From Candidatus Avimonas faecium (GTDB taxonomy: Bacteria; Bacillota; Clostridia; Oscillospirales; Acutalibacteraceae), in NCBI GenBank assembly GCA_904419005.1, contig CAJFQI010000045.1:1-36939 (forward strand): a stretch of DNA of 36,939 nucleotides, in the 5' to 3' direction. Shown here piece by piece: positions 1 to 8,171 of this stretch. Each line of letters opens with the position of its first letter. Positions within the stretch are counted from its first letter, which is position 1. A model generated the notes under the pieces. The model saw only the letters and a program-made list of their open reading frames with translations. It was not told the origin of the DNA and did not search any database. The position numbers and the translations under genes are program-made.

Positions 1-217
1 GCCCTTTGCTTCCGGGACTGCACGCGCGTCCAGGCGCCGTGTCCCTTCTCCGGCCGGGCGGCGCGGGCGGAACTTCTCCAGTGTACCACAAACGCCGCCG
101 CTTGGCAAGGCGCCGGGCGCCTGCTTTTGCGGGGCGGCTCCTCTTCCGGGGGCCGGCCCGGCGCGGGCGGGGCTTGCGGCACGGAAGGCGCCGCCCGGAG
201 GGCTCCCTGCCGGCGGC

Positions 218-844
218 CTACGCCGTTTTATCCGGTTTGTTCGCCCTCTGCCCCTTCGGATCCGCTTTTCCGGCCGCCTGCTGCTTGCGGCGGAGGGATT
301 TTTTCAGCCGGTGCCCCGTTTCCGGGGCCGGCGCGCCGCCCTCATCGGCGAAAATCGCCGCGCCGGACAGGTCAAAGGTCGGCTCCTTGGACAGGGAAAG
401 CTGAAAATCCCGGTCGTTCATATAGGCGCGCTCGCACAGCCAGGCGGGGATCATCGCCAAAGGCACCAGCACCATCCCGATATGCCGCCAGATCAGCTTC
501 CAGGTGGTCAAACCGGGGTCGGTGTCATAGGATGAGATCCGCACCGGGAAAGCGCGCCCCATGTCAAGCGCGATCACCACGATCGCCACCCCCGCCGCGA
601 GGGCGACCGCCAGCCCGATATACCGCCGCTTCTCCCATACGGTAAAGAGGATGACCGCCGCGAGCATCGCGACGGTGGTGACCAGCAGGGGGATCACGCT
701 GTACACGCTTTCCGGCCGGCCGGCTTCTATGGCCGAGGCGTTGTTGCCGAAATGGATCGAAAGGATGGTCACCGTCTGCAGCAGCACATAGAAGACCAGG
801 GCCACCCACATGATGATTTTTGCAATCGTAGACGCAGTGCGCAT
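218..844 (-). CDS. Hypothetical four-helix membrane protein downstream of gyrA
   Basis: A 208-residue protein that I do not recognise. The sequence shows four hydrophobic stretches: near residues 10-30, 50-70 (VIPLLVTTVAMLAAVILF), 76-95 (IGLAVALAAGVAIVVIALD) and 121-137. A long basic, glutamine- and lysine-rich cytoplasmic-looking tail (about 175-208) follows. The ATG at 844 is preceded by GGGGGAGGAA at good spacing, so the start is well supported. It lies 140 bp downstream of gyrA on the same strand, and I see no clear terminator between them, so read-through from gyrA is possible. No catalytic motif is visible. It probably sits in the cytoplasmic membrane, with no function assigned. Confidence 0.7.
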   Translation of the reverse strand: MRTASTIAKIIMWVALVFYVLLQTVTILSIHFGNNASAIEAGRPESVYSVIPLLVTTVAMLAAVILFTVWEKRRYIGLAVALAAGVAIVVIALDMGRAFPVRISSYDTDPGLTTWKLIWRHIGMVLVPLAMIPAWLCERAYMNDRDFQLSLSKEPTFDLSGAAIFADEGGAPAPETGHRLKKSLRRKQQAAGKADPKGQRANKPDKTA

Positions 845-984
845 AAAGGTATTCCTCCCCCGCCAACCGGCGGCCCGCCCTGCCGGGCGGAATTACGGTT
901 TTTTGGATATTCTCAGCCGCCCGTACCCACCACCGGGCCGTGCATCCGCTCCAGCACAGCCAGGTAGGTGAATCCAGCACCCGC

Positions 985-3552
985 TTATTCTTCCACACCT
1001 GCTTTATCGGCGGTGTGCCCATCAATGGCATCGGCTTCAGAGTCGTCCGCCGTCTCCGGGCTGTCGGATCCGTTGTCATCCGATTCTTCCTCATGCGGCG
1101 CGCGCGCCAAGGACACGATCCGGGCCCCCTCGTCCACCCGCATGACCCGCACGCCCTTGGACGGACGGCGGCAGAGCCGCACCTCATCCGCGCTCATGCG
1201 GATGATGACGCCGTCGGAGGCGATCAGGATGATATCGTCGCCGGGGTCGACCACCTTGATGGCCGCCACGTCGCCGAACTGCTCGGTATGGTAATTGGTC
1301 AGGCCCTTGCCGCCGCGGGACTGGATCCGGTAATCGGACAGCTCGCTCCGCCGGCCGTAGCCGGTTTCGGAAACGGTCAGCAGCAGCCCGCCCTCGCGGC
1401 AGACCGACATGCCGATGACCTCGTCCCCCTCGTCAAGGGTGACCGCCTTCACGCCCCGGGCGGTACGGCCCACGACGCGGGCGTCGTTTTCGTCAAAGCG
1501 GATGGCCATGCCCTTGCGGGTGCCGACCACCAGGGTCTGGTAGCCGTCGGTCATCCGCACCCAGGCCAACTCGTCCCCCTCATCCAGGTCAATGGCGATC
1601 AGGCCGTTTTTGCGGGCATGGGAATAGGCATCCAGCCGGGTGCGCTTGATAATGCCCTTCCGGGTGACCATGCACAGGTACTTGTCCGACTCAAACTCGG
1701 AAACCCGGATCATGGCGGTGACCTTCTCCTCCGGCGCCAGGGGCAGGAGGTTGACCACGTTCATCCCCTTGGCCGTGCGGGCGCCCTCCGGCACCTCGTA
1801 GCATTTGAGCCGGTACACCCGGCCGGTTGAGGTAAAGAACATGACGTAATCGTGGCTGGAGCAGACGAACATGGTTTCGGCGAAATCCTCCTCCCGGGTC
1901 GCCATGCCCATGATCCCGCGGCCGCCGCGGCGCTGGGACTTGTACACGTCCGCGGCCTGCCGCTTGATGTAGCCCAAACGGGTCAGGGTGAGCACGCAGT
2001 CCTCGACCGGGATCAGGTCCTCAATGTCGACCTCGCCCGAGACGGCGGAGATGTCGGTGCGGCGCTCGTCGCCGTATTTGTCCCGCATTTTCAGGCACTC
2101 ATCCTTGACGATCTCCTTGATCTTGTGCTCGTCCGCCAGGATGCCCTCGAGCTCGGCGATGCGCTGATGCAGGACGGCCAGCTCGTCCTCGATCTTCTGG
2201 CGTTCCAGGCCGGAGAGCTGCCCCAGGCGCATCTTGACGATCGCGTCGGCCTGGAGGTCGTCAAAGGAGAAGCGCTCCATCAGGCGTTCCTTGGACGTCG
2301 GCACGTCCTTGGACGAGCGGATGATGGAAATGACCTCGTCAATAAAGTCGCTCGCGACCTTGAGCGCCTCCCAGATGTGGGCGCGCTCCTTGGCCTTGCG
2401 CAGCTCGAACAGGGTGCGGCGGGTAATGACCTCGCACTGGAACTTGATGTATTCCTCCAGCATCTGCTTCAAGGTCAGGATGCGGGGCACCCCGTCAACC
2501 AGGGCCAGCATGATGACGCCGAAGGTGGTCTGCATCTGGGTGTAGGTAAACAGCTGGTTGAGCACCACCTGCGGGTTGGCGTCCTTTTTGAGGTCAATGA
2601 CTACCCGCATCCCCTCGCGGCTGGAATGGTCGACCACGTCGGCGATGCCGTCAATCCGCTTTTCGTCCGACATCTCAATAATCGACTTGACCAGGTTGAG
2701 CTTATTGACCTGGTAGGGGATTTCGCTGATGACGATGCGGAACCGGCCGTTGTGGTGCTCCTCAATCTCGGTGCGGGCACGCACGATGATGCGGCCGCGG
2801 CCGGTCGCATAGGCGGCGCGGATGCCCGCGTACCCCATGATGACGCCGCCGGTCGGGAAATCCGGGCCCTTGATCTTATCCATGATCTCGGGCAGCTCGG
2901 CGTCCGGGTTGTCAATCAGCAGGCAGATGCCGTCCACCACCTCGCACAGGTTGTGGGAGGGGATGTTGGTGGCCATGCCCACCGCGATGCCCGTACAGCC
3001 GTTGACCAGCAGGTTCGGGAAGCGGGAGGGCAGCACCGCCGGCTCCTGGAGGCGGTCGTCGTAGTTGGAGGTAAAGTCGACCGTTTCCTTGTCAATATCC
3101 GCCAGCATATCCAGGGACATTTTGCTCATGCGGGCTTCGGTATAGCGGTAGGCGGCGGCGGGATGGCCGTCAATCGAACCGAAGTTGCCGTGCCCGTCAA
3201 TCAGGGGATAGCGCAGAGAGAAATCCTGCGCCATGCGCACCATCGCGTCGTATACCGATGCGTCGCCGTGGGGATGGTACCGCCCCAGCACGGCGCCGAC
3301 GGTATCCGCGCACTTGCGGTATGCCTTATCCGGCGTCAGGTTGTTCTCGTGCATGGTGTAGAGGATCCGGCGGTGAACCGGCTTCAGCCCGTCCCGCACA
3401 TCCGGCAGGGCGCGGGATACAATGACCGACATGGAGTAGTCCAGGAAGCTTTTTTTCATTTCCTTTTCCAGGTCGACGTTGATCACCTTATTGTGCGGGC
3501 TTTCCTGCCCGCCGTCCGTCCCCTGGGTTGGGATATTGTTCTGTTCGTCCAT
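985..3552 (-). CDS. gyrA: DNA gyrase subunit A
   Basis: Breaks and rejoins DNA in the GyrA2B2 complex that introduces negative supercoils. The N-terminal winged-helix core carries the quinolone-determining loop ([12 protein letters not shown], about residues 94-104), and the catalytic tyrosine lies in AAAYRYTE (Tyr137). A coiled-coil and DNA gate follow, then the C-terminal beta-pinwheel with the GyrA box QRRGGRGI, which distinguishes GyrA from ParC. I start at the ATG at 3552 ([10 protein letters not shown]), with GGGG six bases upstream; the ATG at 3564 is an alternative, and the longer upstream extension has no support. The length, 855 residues, is normal with a slightly long acidic tail. 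It is the distal gyrase gene of the dnaA-side cluster, separated from gyrB by five YcxB-like genes. The residue at the E. coli Ser83 position is Ala98. Confidence 0.98.
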   Translation of the reverse strand: MDEQNNIPTQGTDGGQESPHNKVINVDLEKEMKKSFLDYSMSVIVSRALPDVRDGLKPVHRRILYTMHENNLTPDKAYRKCADTVGAVLGRYHPHGDASVYDAMVRMAQDFSLRYPLIDGHGNFGSIDGHPAAAYRYTEARMSKMSLDMLADIDKETVDFTSNYDDRLQEPAVLPSRFPNLLVNGCTGIAVGMATNIPSHNLCEVVDGICLLIDNPDAELPEIMDKIKGPDFPTGGVIMGYAGIRAAYATGRGRIIVRARTEIEEHHNGRFRIVISEIPYQVNKLNLVKSIIEMSDEKRIDGIADVVDHSSREGMRVVIDLKKDANPQVVLNQLFTYTQMQTTFGVIMLALVDGVPRILTLKQMLEEYIKFQCEVITRRTLFELRKAKERAHIWEALKVASDFIDEVISIIRSSKDVPTSKERLMERFSFDDLQADAIVKMRLGQLSGLERQKIEDELAVLHQRIAELEGILADEHKIKEIVKDECLKMRDKYGDERRTDISAVSGEVDIEDLIPVEDCVLTLTRLGYIKRQAADVYKSQRRGGRGIMGMATREEDFAETMFVCSSHDYVMFFTSTGRVYRLKCYEVPEGARTAKGMNVVNLLPLAPEEKVTAMIRVSEFESDKYLCMVTRKGIIKRTRLDAYSHARKNGLIAIDLDEGDELAWVRMTDGYQTLVVGTRKGMAIRFDENDARVVGRTARGVKAVTLDEGDEVIGMSVCREGGLLLTVSETGYGRRSELSDYRIQSRGGKGLTNYHTEQFGDVAAIKVVDPGDDIILIASDGVIIRMSADEVRLCRRPSKGVRVMRVDEGARIVSLARAPHEEESDDNGSDSPETADDSEADAIDGHTADKAGVEE

Positions 3553-3700
3553 AATGAGCCCCATTTCTCCGCAAGCTTGTTCTGCAAAAAGCCATCGGGA
3601 AGGATCGCTGCGGGAATCCCTCCCCGGCATTCATACCGTTTTCGTGAATGCCCTTCCCAGCCCCGGCCGGGATAACAGCGGCCGCTCTGCCAGGCGGGGA

Positions 3701-4951
3701 TTATTCCGGCCCGTCCGGCGGCCTTACGGACCGCGGTTCCCCGTTGTCCGGGCCGGAAGAGGGCCGGCCGTCCTCCGGCCCCTTCGGCGGGGCGGTAAAC
3801 GCCGCCATCACCGAGGGATCGGGCAGGGAGCGCCGGGAAACGCTGGCAGCCCATTCGCCGCGCTTCGGCCGGCCGACCAGCCCGCGCAGGCGGAATTCCC
3901 AGCCGCGGCGGGTTTCCTTGACCAGCAGCTGGCTGCGGTCAAAGGCTTTCACTTGCCAGCGCCCTCCCACCGTGATCACCGAGCCGGACACCCCAAAAAA
4001 GAGGGGGAGCGTCCCCAAGGCGGACAGCCGGTCCTTGGACAGGGCCACCGCCACGGGGGACAGGATCCCGTACAGCACTAGGAAAAAGGCCAGCACCATC
4101 AGGGAAAACAGGAAGGAGTCGAGGATATAATTGGGGGTTATCCAGAAGGAGTTCGCCATCCATACCCCGGCCGCCAATGAAAACGAATAATACAGCGGCA
4201 AATACCCGGGAAGCGCCCGCAGCATCTGCCGCCAGCGGTACAACGCCTTGTCGGCGCGCACCGTGACAGCCGGAGGCTCCCATGCAAAAACCGGGATGGG
4301 AAGCGGCTTCGCCAGGGCGGCGAGAAGCCAGCCCCGCGTCTCCACCCGTTCGGCGGGCAGGCGGCAGAAGACGGTCTCCCGCACCTTCTGCGCGTCAAAG
4401 GGGGTCAGGTCCTGCGCCCGCAGCAGAATATACCGCCCCTCTTCCGAAAAAAAGGCGAAAAAGGCGGGCGTCTCCACCGCTTTGCGTATCTGCGAAAAGG
4501 CAAGGATAGAACGGCGCGTCGCCGAAACCTGTACGATGCGGTCGGCGTAAATCTCCACCGCGCGGTCGCCGTCGCGGCCTTCTATCTCGCGGATGGATAG
4601 CCTCCCGGAGCGGGAACGCAGCAACAGAAGCAAGCCGTAGCCAATGCCGAACAGCAGCAGCACCGCCAGCAGCAACAGCAGGTTTTCGATCCCATATTCC
4701 GGGTTGTAATAGCCGCAGAATACGATAAGGACCAGCACCGCCAGCAGGATCGGGTAAAGGATCTTTATCGCCAGCCCCCGCCGGCCAATCAGGGCCTGCA
4801 GCTGCCGCAGCTCCTCTTCCGTCGGCCTCCGCCCGCCCAGCGCCATCAGCAGCCGGGTGGTATCCTCCGGCTGCCGGGCCGGGCCGGGAGGGGGATACCC
4901 GCCCGGCGGATAGGGGGGCTGCCCGTAGGGGTTCCCATTCATTGGTTGCAT
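3701..4951 (-). CDS. YcxB-like membrane protein with two tandem modules
   Basis: A 416-residue protein with a proline/glycine/tyrosine-rich N-terminus (residues 7-27). Two copies of a YcxB-like unit follow, each a pair of transmembrane helices plus a beta-rich cytoplasmic domain. Helices are near 62-80 and 88-111 (module 1) and 250-270 and 276-298 (module 2). Module 1 ends with ILLRAQDLTPFDAQKVRE, which matches the position of the 'xxPKRxxxP' end motif of the family; the end of module 2 is more diverged. I chose the ATG at 4951, eight bases after AGGTGG; an ATG at 4942 is the alternative. It is the last of five paralogous genes between gyrB and gyrA. Role unknown: YcxB-like proteins have no established biochemical function that I can state. 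Confidence 0.75.
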   Translation of the reverse strand: MQPMNGNPYGQPPYPPGGYPPPGPARQPEDTTRLLMALGGRRPTEEELRQLQALIGRRGLAIKILYPILLAVLVLIVFCGYYNPEYGIENLLLLLAVLLLFGIGYGLLLLLRSRSGRLSIREIEGRDGDRAVEIYADRIVQVSATRRSILAFSQIRKAVETPAFFAFFSEEGRYILLRAQDLTPFDAQKVRETVFCRLPAERVETRGWLLAALAKPLPIPVFAWEPPAVTVRADKALYRWRQMLRALPGYLPLYYSFSLAAGVWMANSFWITPNYILDSFLFSLMVLAFFLVLYGILSPVAVALSKDRLSALGTLPLFFGVSGSVITVGGRWQVKAFDRSQLLVKETRRGWEFRLRGLVGRPKRGEWAASVSRRSLPDPSVMAAFTAPPKGPEDGRPSSGPDNGEPRSVRPPDGPE

Positions 4952-4981
4952 TCTGCCAACCACCTTTCCTGCTCGCCTGGC

Positions 4982-5512
4982 GGCGAGCATGTCGCGCTCT
5001 TGCGTTTCTGCCCAGCCATCTCGGTCTGCCCGCGGGCCAAAGAGGCAGTACTCACTCAAACTATGCCGGCGCCTCCGCGCGGCAGTACGTTCCGCCATTC
5101 TGCCACGCCAAGACGCGTCCTGCCGACCGCAGGTCCCGCCGACCGCGCCTGGCGGCGGGCACGCCTAGCGGCGGGCGTGTCGCGCTCCGGCCTTTCGGGG
5201 CTCTTCCACGCTGGTTGCCCGCGTGCCGGAGTAGGCAAAGGGTTAGCTAAGCGATGCCGGCCCGCACGCGCGGCAGTACGTCCCGCCATTCCGCCACGCC
5301 AAGACGCGTCCCGCCGACCGCAGGTCCCGCCGACCGCGCCTGGCGGCGGGCGTGTCGCGCTCTTGCGTTTCTGCCCTGCCATCTCGGTCTGCCCGCGGGC
5401 CAAAGAGGCGATACTCACTCAAACTATGCCGGCGCCTCCGCGCGGCAGTACGTTCCGCCATTTCACCACGCTAACACGCGTCCCGCCGACCGCAAGTCCC
5501 GCCCTCCGCTAG
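4982..5512. repeat. Three-copy intergenic repeat, about 160-188 bp per unit
   Basis: Three related copies begin at about 4982, 5170 and 5345, giving spacings of 188 and 175 bp. Shared landmarks are GTGTCGCGCTC near each start, CGCGCGGCAGTACGT in the middle and GCCGACCGCAGGTCCCGCC at the end. Copies 1 and 3 are nearly identical; copy 2 differs in its left half. A 7-bp inverted repeat GCTCGCC/GGCGAGC borders the left end. The right border CCCTCCGCTAGGAGCGCC closely resembles the right end of the 165-bp repeats at 8191-8478 and 9160-9507, so both sets may be one family. The block fills the gap between two YcxB-like genes and overlaps the last codons of the upstream gene at 5509. Confidence 0.85.
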
Positions 5513-6942
5513 GAGCGCCGATGGGAATCAACCAGGCTGCGGAGTTCCTCCATCTGCGGGATGCAGCGTTTGGGGATCCGCAAAAAGGAAGTAGCGGTGT
5601 AAAATTCCACGCTGTCCGGGCGCTCCACCGCCCGTTCCACCGCTTTCCAGACAAAGCGGACGGATTCGCCCGGGCGTTCGGATTTCACGGTAATGCCTTG
5701 ATCGGAAAAGCTCACCCGCACCCGTTTGGCGCTGTCCGGCATCACGGCGTAGGAACGGACCGCCCGCGCCCGGGTTGTCAATACATTGAGGGCGAAAAGC
5801 AGCCCGATCAGGAGCAAAAAGGAGGCGATCCCGACCACCGGGCCGTTCATCAGCCCAAACATCAGCCCGGCCAGGAGCGACATCCCGCTGTAAACCGGCA
5901 GCAGCTTGAGAAACGCGCGCAGGGCGGTATCGGTCACGATCCGGACGAATTCCTCCTTGGTATACTCCACGTCCACCGCCAACAGTTCGGTATCCTCCGC
6001 CTGCGCCGCCTCATGGGGAGGGGCCAGGGGGGCGTCGGCCAAGGGCACCATCCGCTCCAGGAGCTTCTGCCGGGCGGGCGGGATGCCGGGAAGCACCGCC
6101 CGGCGCATCCCTTCCGCCGCTTCGGGGGTCATGCACCGCGCGGGAAGGACGATTGCCGGCATCCCCGGCGCCAGCAGGGCCATCATCCGCCGGTTTTCAA
6201 GGAACACGGCGTTCTGCGCGAAGGGGATCACCACGGTATTTTTTCCCCGCTTCTCCACCCGGTCGGGATAGACGCGCACTTCGCCGTAATAGGAATAGCC
6301 GTTGAGAATGCTCTGGTCATAGGCCTTTTCCGCCGAGCTGCGCACATAGCGCGGGATGCCGATAAACAGGATCCCCGCCGCCGCGATGAGGAAGATCACC
6401 AGGAGCACCAGCACCGGGTCCAGGGAGCCCGCCAGCACGATATCAATCACCATCATCGCGACGCTGATTACCGCCAGCACGCTGAACAGGATGATCTGCC
6501 CCTTTCGGAAGCGGAGCAGCCCGGAATTCTGCGAAACCACGATATTGAAATCAATGTATTCCTCCCGGCTGAGGTCGGCCGGGAAGGCGGCGAGGCAGCC
6601 GTCGTCCTCCGGCTCGGGAAAGCGGGGGGCCTCCCCGTCCGGAATCGTGCCCCGCTCCCCGTCCGGCTGAGGGCCGTCTTTTGGGGAAGCCTCCTCCGGT
6701 CCGGGGGGAAAGCCGGGCTGTGCCGGCCGGCTTTCCGCAGGGCCTTCCCCTTCCTGCGCAGTTTCCGCCAAGCCCTCAGCCTGGCCGCCGCCCTTGGTAG
6801 AAAAAGGCGCCGCCTCTTTATTTTTCATGCGGTCCTCCCCGCGGGCCGTGGGCTGCCGCCCATCCTTAAGCCCTTCCCCCGGCACCGCCGGGGCCGGGCT
6901 TTCGGAGCCGGCCGCCTGCGGCATATCGCTTTTTTCGTTCAT
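5509..6942 (-). CDS. YcxB-like membrane protein with two tandem modules and low-complexity N-terminus
   Basis: A 477-residue protein. Residues 1-120 are low complexity (Pro, Glu, Gly, Ala) and probably disordered. Module 1 spans about 123-290, with helices near 148-171 and 176-196 and the end motif AIVLPARCMTP (263-273). Module 2 spans about 323-473, with helices near 345-365 and 368-388 and end motif LRIPKRCIPQ (454-463). The two modules have the same order of parts, which indicates internal duplication and fusion. The ATG at 6942 follows AAAGGAGA at good spacing. It lies 34 bp downstream of the next paralog, consistent with one transcript. Function unknown; membrane location is inferred from the helices. 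Confidence 0.78.
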   Translation of the reverse strand: MNEKSDMPQAAGSESPAPAVPGEGLKDGRQPTARGEDRMKNKEAAPFSTKGGGQAEGLAETAQEGEGPAESRPAQPGFPPGPEEASPKDGPQPDGERGTIPDGEAPRFPEPEDDGCLAAFPADLSREEYIDFNIVVSQNSGLLRFRKGQIILFSVLAVISVAMMVIDIVLAGSLDPVLVLLVIFLIAAAGILFIGIPRYVRSSAEKAYDQSILNGYSYYGEVRVYPDRVEKRGKNTVVIPFAQNAVFLENRRMMALLAPGMPAIVLPARCMTPEAAEGMRRAVLPGIPPARQKLLERMVPLADAPLAPPHEAAQAEDTELLAVDVEYTKEEFVRIVTDTALRAFLKLLPVYSGMSLLAGLMFGLMNGPVVGIASFLLLIGLLFALNVLTTRARAVRSYAVMPDSAKRVRVSFSDQGITVKSERPGESVRFVWKAVERAVERPDSVEFYTATSFLRIPKRCIPQMEELRSLVDSHRRS

Positions 6943-6976
6943 CCCGCGTCTCCTTTCCGTGTGCGCCTGGGCGCGC

Positions 6977-7504
6977 TCACTCTTGTTTCAAGAAGCCGGA
7001 CAGCCGGGCGCGCAGCGCCTCTTCCTGCCCGGGCGCCATCAGCCGCTTAGGGATGGCGAAGCGGCATTCCCTTCCGAAGGTCATCAAAAACAGCGTGGGC
7101 GTCTCGGCCCAGCCGGAGAGGGCGGAGAGCGGAAGGGTGCCTTCCATCCGCCCGTTTTTCACTTCCACCGCGTCGTCAAGAAACCGATAGGACGCAGCGT
7201 ACCGGAGATCCTCGTTCCCATCGTATTCCCGCGCGGCGGCGGCGCTGCTGAACAGCGGCGCAAAAACGCCGTTATAGCACGCCAGGAACACCCCGATCAC
7301 CATCAGGCAAAGGCTGGCGGAAACGCTCAGGGAAATACGGCTGCCAAAAAGCACCCCGGCGGCCCCAAGCAGCGTGAGGATCCCGCCGGCGGCATACAAA
7401 ACCGCGCCCTGCCGCTTTCCCGCCGAGCGGCGGTACTGGGCGGCGGCCTGGCAGTATTCCTCCCGCGTGACAAGGACGCTGAAGGTCAGCTCCTGCGGCT
7501 GCAT
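6977..7504 (-). CDS. YcxB-like membrane protein, single module
   Basis: A 175-residue protein and the clearest single-unit YcxB-like protein of the cluster. The layout is a short N-terminal strand region beginning LTFSVLVTREEY, then two transmembrane helices (about 33-53 and 60-82), then a soluble beta-rich domain with EVKNGRMEGTLPLSALSGW and the end motif RFAIPKRLMAPGQEEAL. Its length agrees with stand-alone YcxB-like proteins of Bacillota. The ATG at 7504 follows AAAGGAGG eight bases upstream. It is 79 bp downstream of the preceding paralog and 34 bp upstream of the next. No enzymatic residues are visible. The family name comes from architecture and motif resemblance, not from a search. Confidence 0.8.
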   Translation of the reverse strand: MQPQELTFSVLVTREEYCQAAAQYRRSAGKRQGAVLYAAGGILTLLGAAGVLFGSRISLSVSASLCLMVIGVFLACYNGVFAPLFSSAAAAREYDGNEDLRYAASYRFLDDAVEVKNGRMEGTLPLSALSGWAETPTLFLMTFGRECRFAIPKRLMAPGQEEALRARLSGFLKQE

Positions 7505-7583
7505 AGCAAATCCTCCTTTACAGTGCCGTGCGCTCCCGGCGCGCGTTTATTGGCCGGGCGCCAAGCGTTCGCGGATAGGGCGG

Positions 7584-8171
7584 TTAGAAAATCCAATTGC
7601 GCATCACATGCCGGCGGCGCGTAAAGGCCAGCCGCAGGAAGTCCTGGATTTCCTCCCGCTGTTCCGGCGGCAGGCAGCGTTTCGGCAGGATCAGCAGCCG
7701 GTCGGACTCCCGGGTAAAGACAAAAAGCTCCGGCGTTTCTATGCAGGTCATCAGGGCGTACTGGTCATGCAGCCGCAGCCGGGGCGTTGTCGTCTGTGCA
7801 TAATCGGGATAAAGCCGGATCTCGGCCTGTTCCATCAAAAGCTGATAGGTGCGGTAATCCTCGTCCGCCTTCCTGCGCAGCCGCTGCGGCTCCAGCACAA
7901 AGGTATAGGCAAGCAGGGCCGGGCAGCACAGGCAGAGGAACAGGGGGATCAGGGAGGAAGAAAGGGAGAAACGGCCCCAATCCATCAGGCAAAGCCCCAG
8001 CGCAAGCAGAACCGCCGCCGCCGCCACCGCCGCCGGCAGCAGGCGCAGGGATCCCCGCCGCCTCGCCGCCAAAAGGCTGGCTGCGCGGTATTCCTCCTGC
8101 GTAACCGTCAGCGGAAAGCCGGCCGGCGCCTCCCCCATCGGGTTACTGGGATTGGTTTTGTTCGGCTGCAT
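7584..8171 (-). CDS. YcxB-like membrane protein, single module
   Basis: A 195-residue protein with the same plan as its downstream neighbour. It begins with a strand region FPLTVTQEEYRAASLL, has two helices (near 44-62 and 68-90), and ends with a beta-rich domain carrying LLILPKRCLPPEQREEIQDF. I place the start at the ATG at 8171, with AAAGGAGG nine bases upstream, although an open frame continues far upstream through the repeat region. The chosen start overlaps the end of the preceding paralog by 29 bp, which suggests translational coupling. A later in-frame ATG at 8138 lacks a ribosome binding site. Function unknown. Confidence 0.8.
   Translation of the reverse strand: MQPNKTNPSNPMGEAPAGFPLTVTQEEYRAASLLAARRRGSLRLLPAAVAAAAVLLALGLCLMDWGRFSLSSSLIPLFLCLCCPALLAYTFVLEPQRLRRKADEDYRTYQLLMEQAEIRLYPDYAQTTTPRLRLHDQYALMTCIETPELFVFTRESDRLLILPKRCLPPEQREEIQDFLRLAFTRRRHVMRNWIF

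Noticed and set aside
1852-3675. Open frame of 607 codons on the plus strand
   Set aside because: Antisense to gyrA, with the composition of a shadow frame and no recognisable protein.
4982-5512. CRISPR array
   Set aside because: Units are 160-190 bp, with no short constant repeat and unique spacers, and there are no cas genes.
5254-7050. Open frame of 598 codons on the plus strand
   Set aside because: Runs through the intergenic repeats and antisense to two YcxB-like genes; His/Arg/Pro-rich with no domain.
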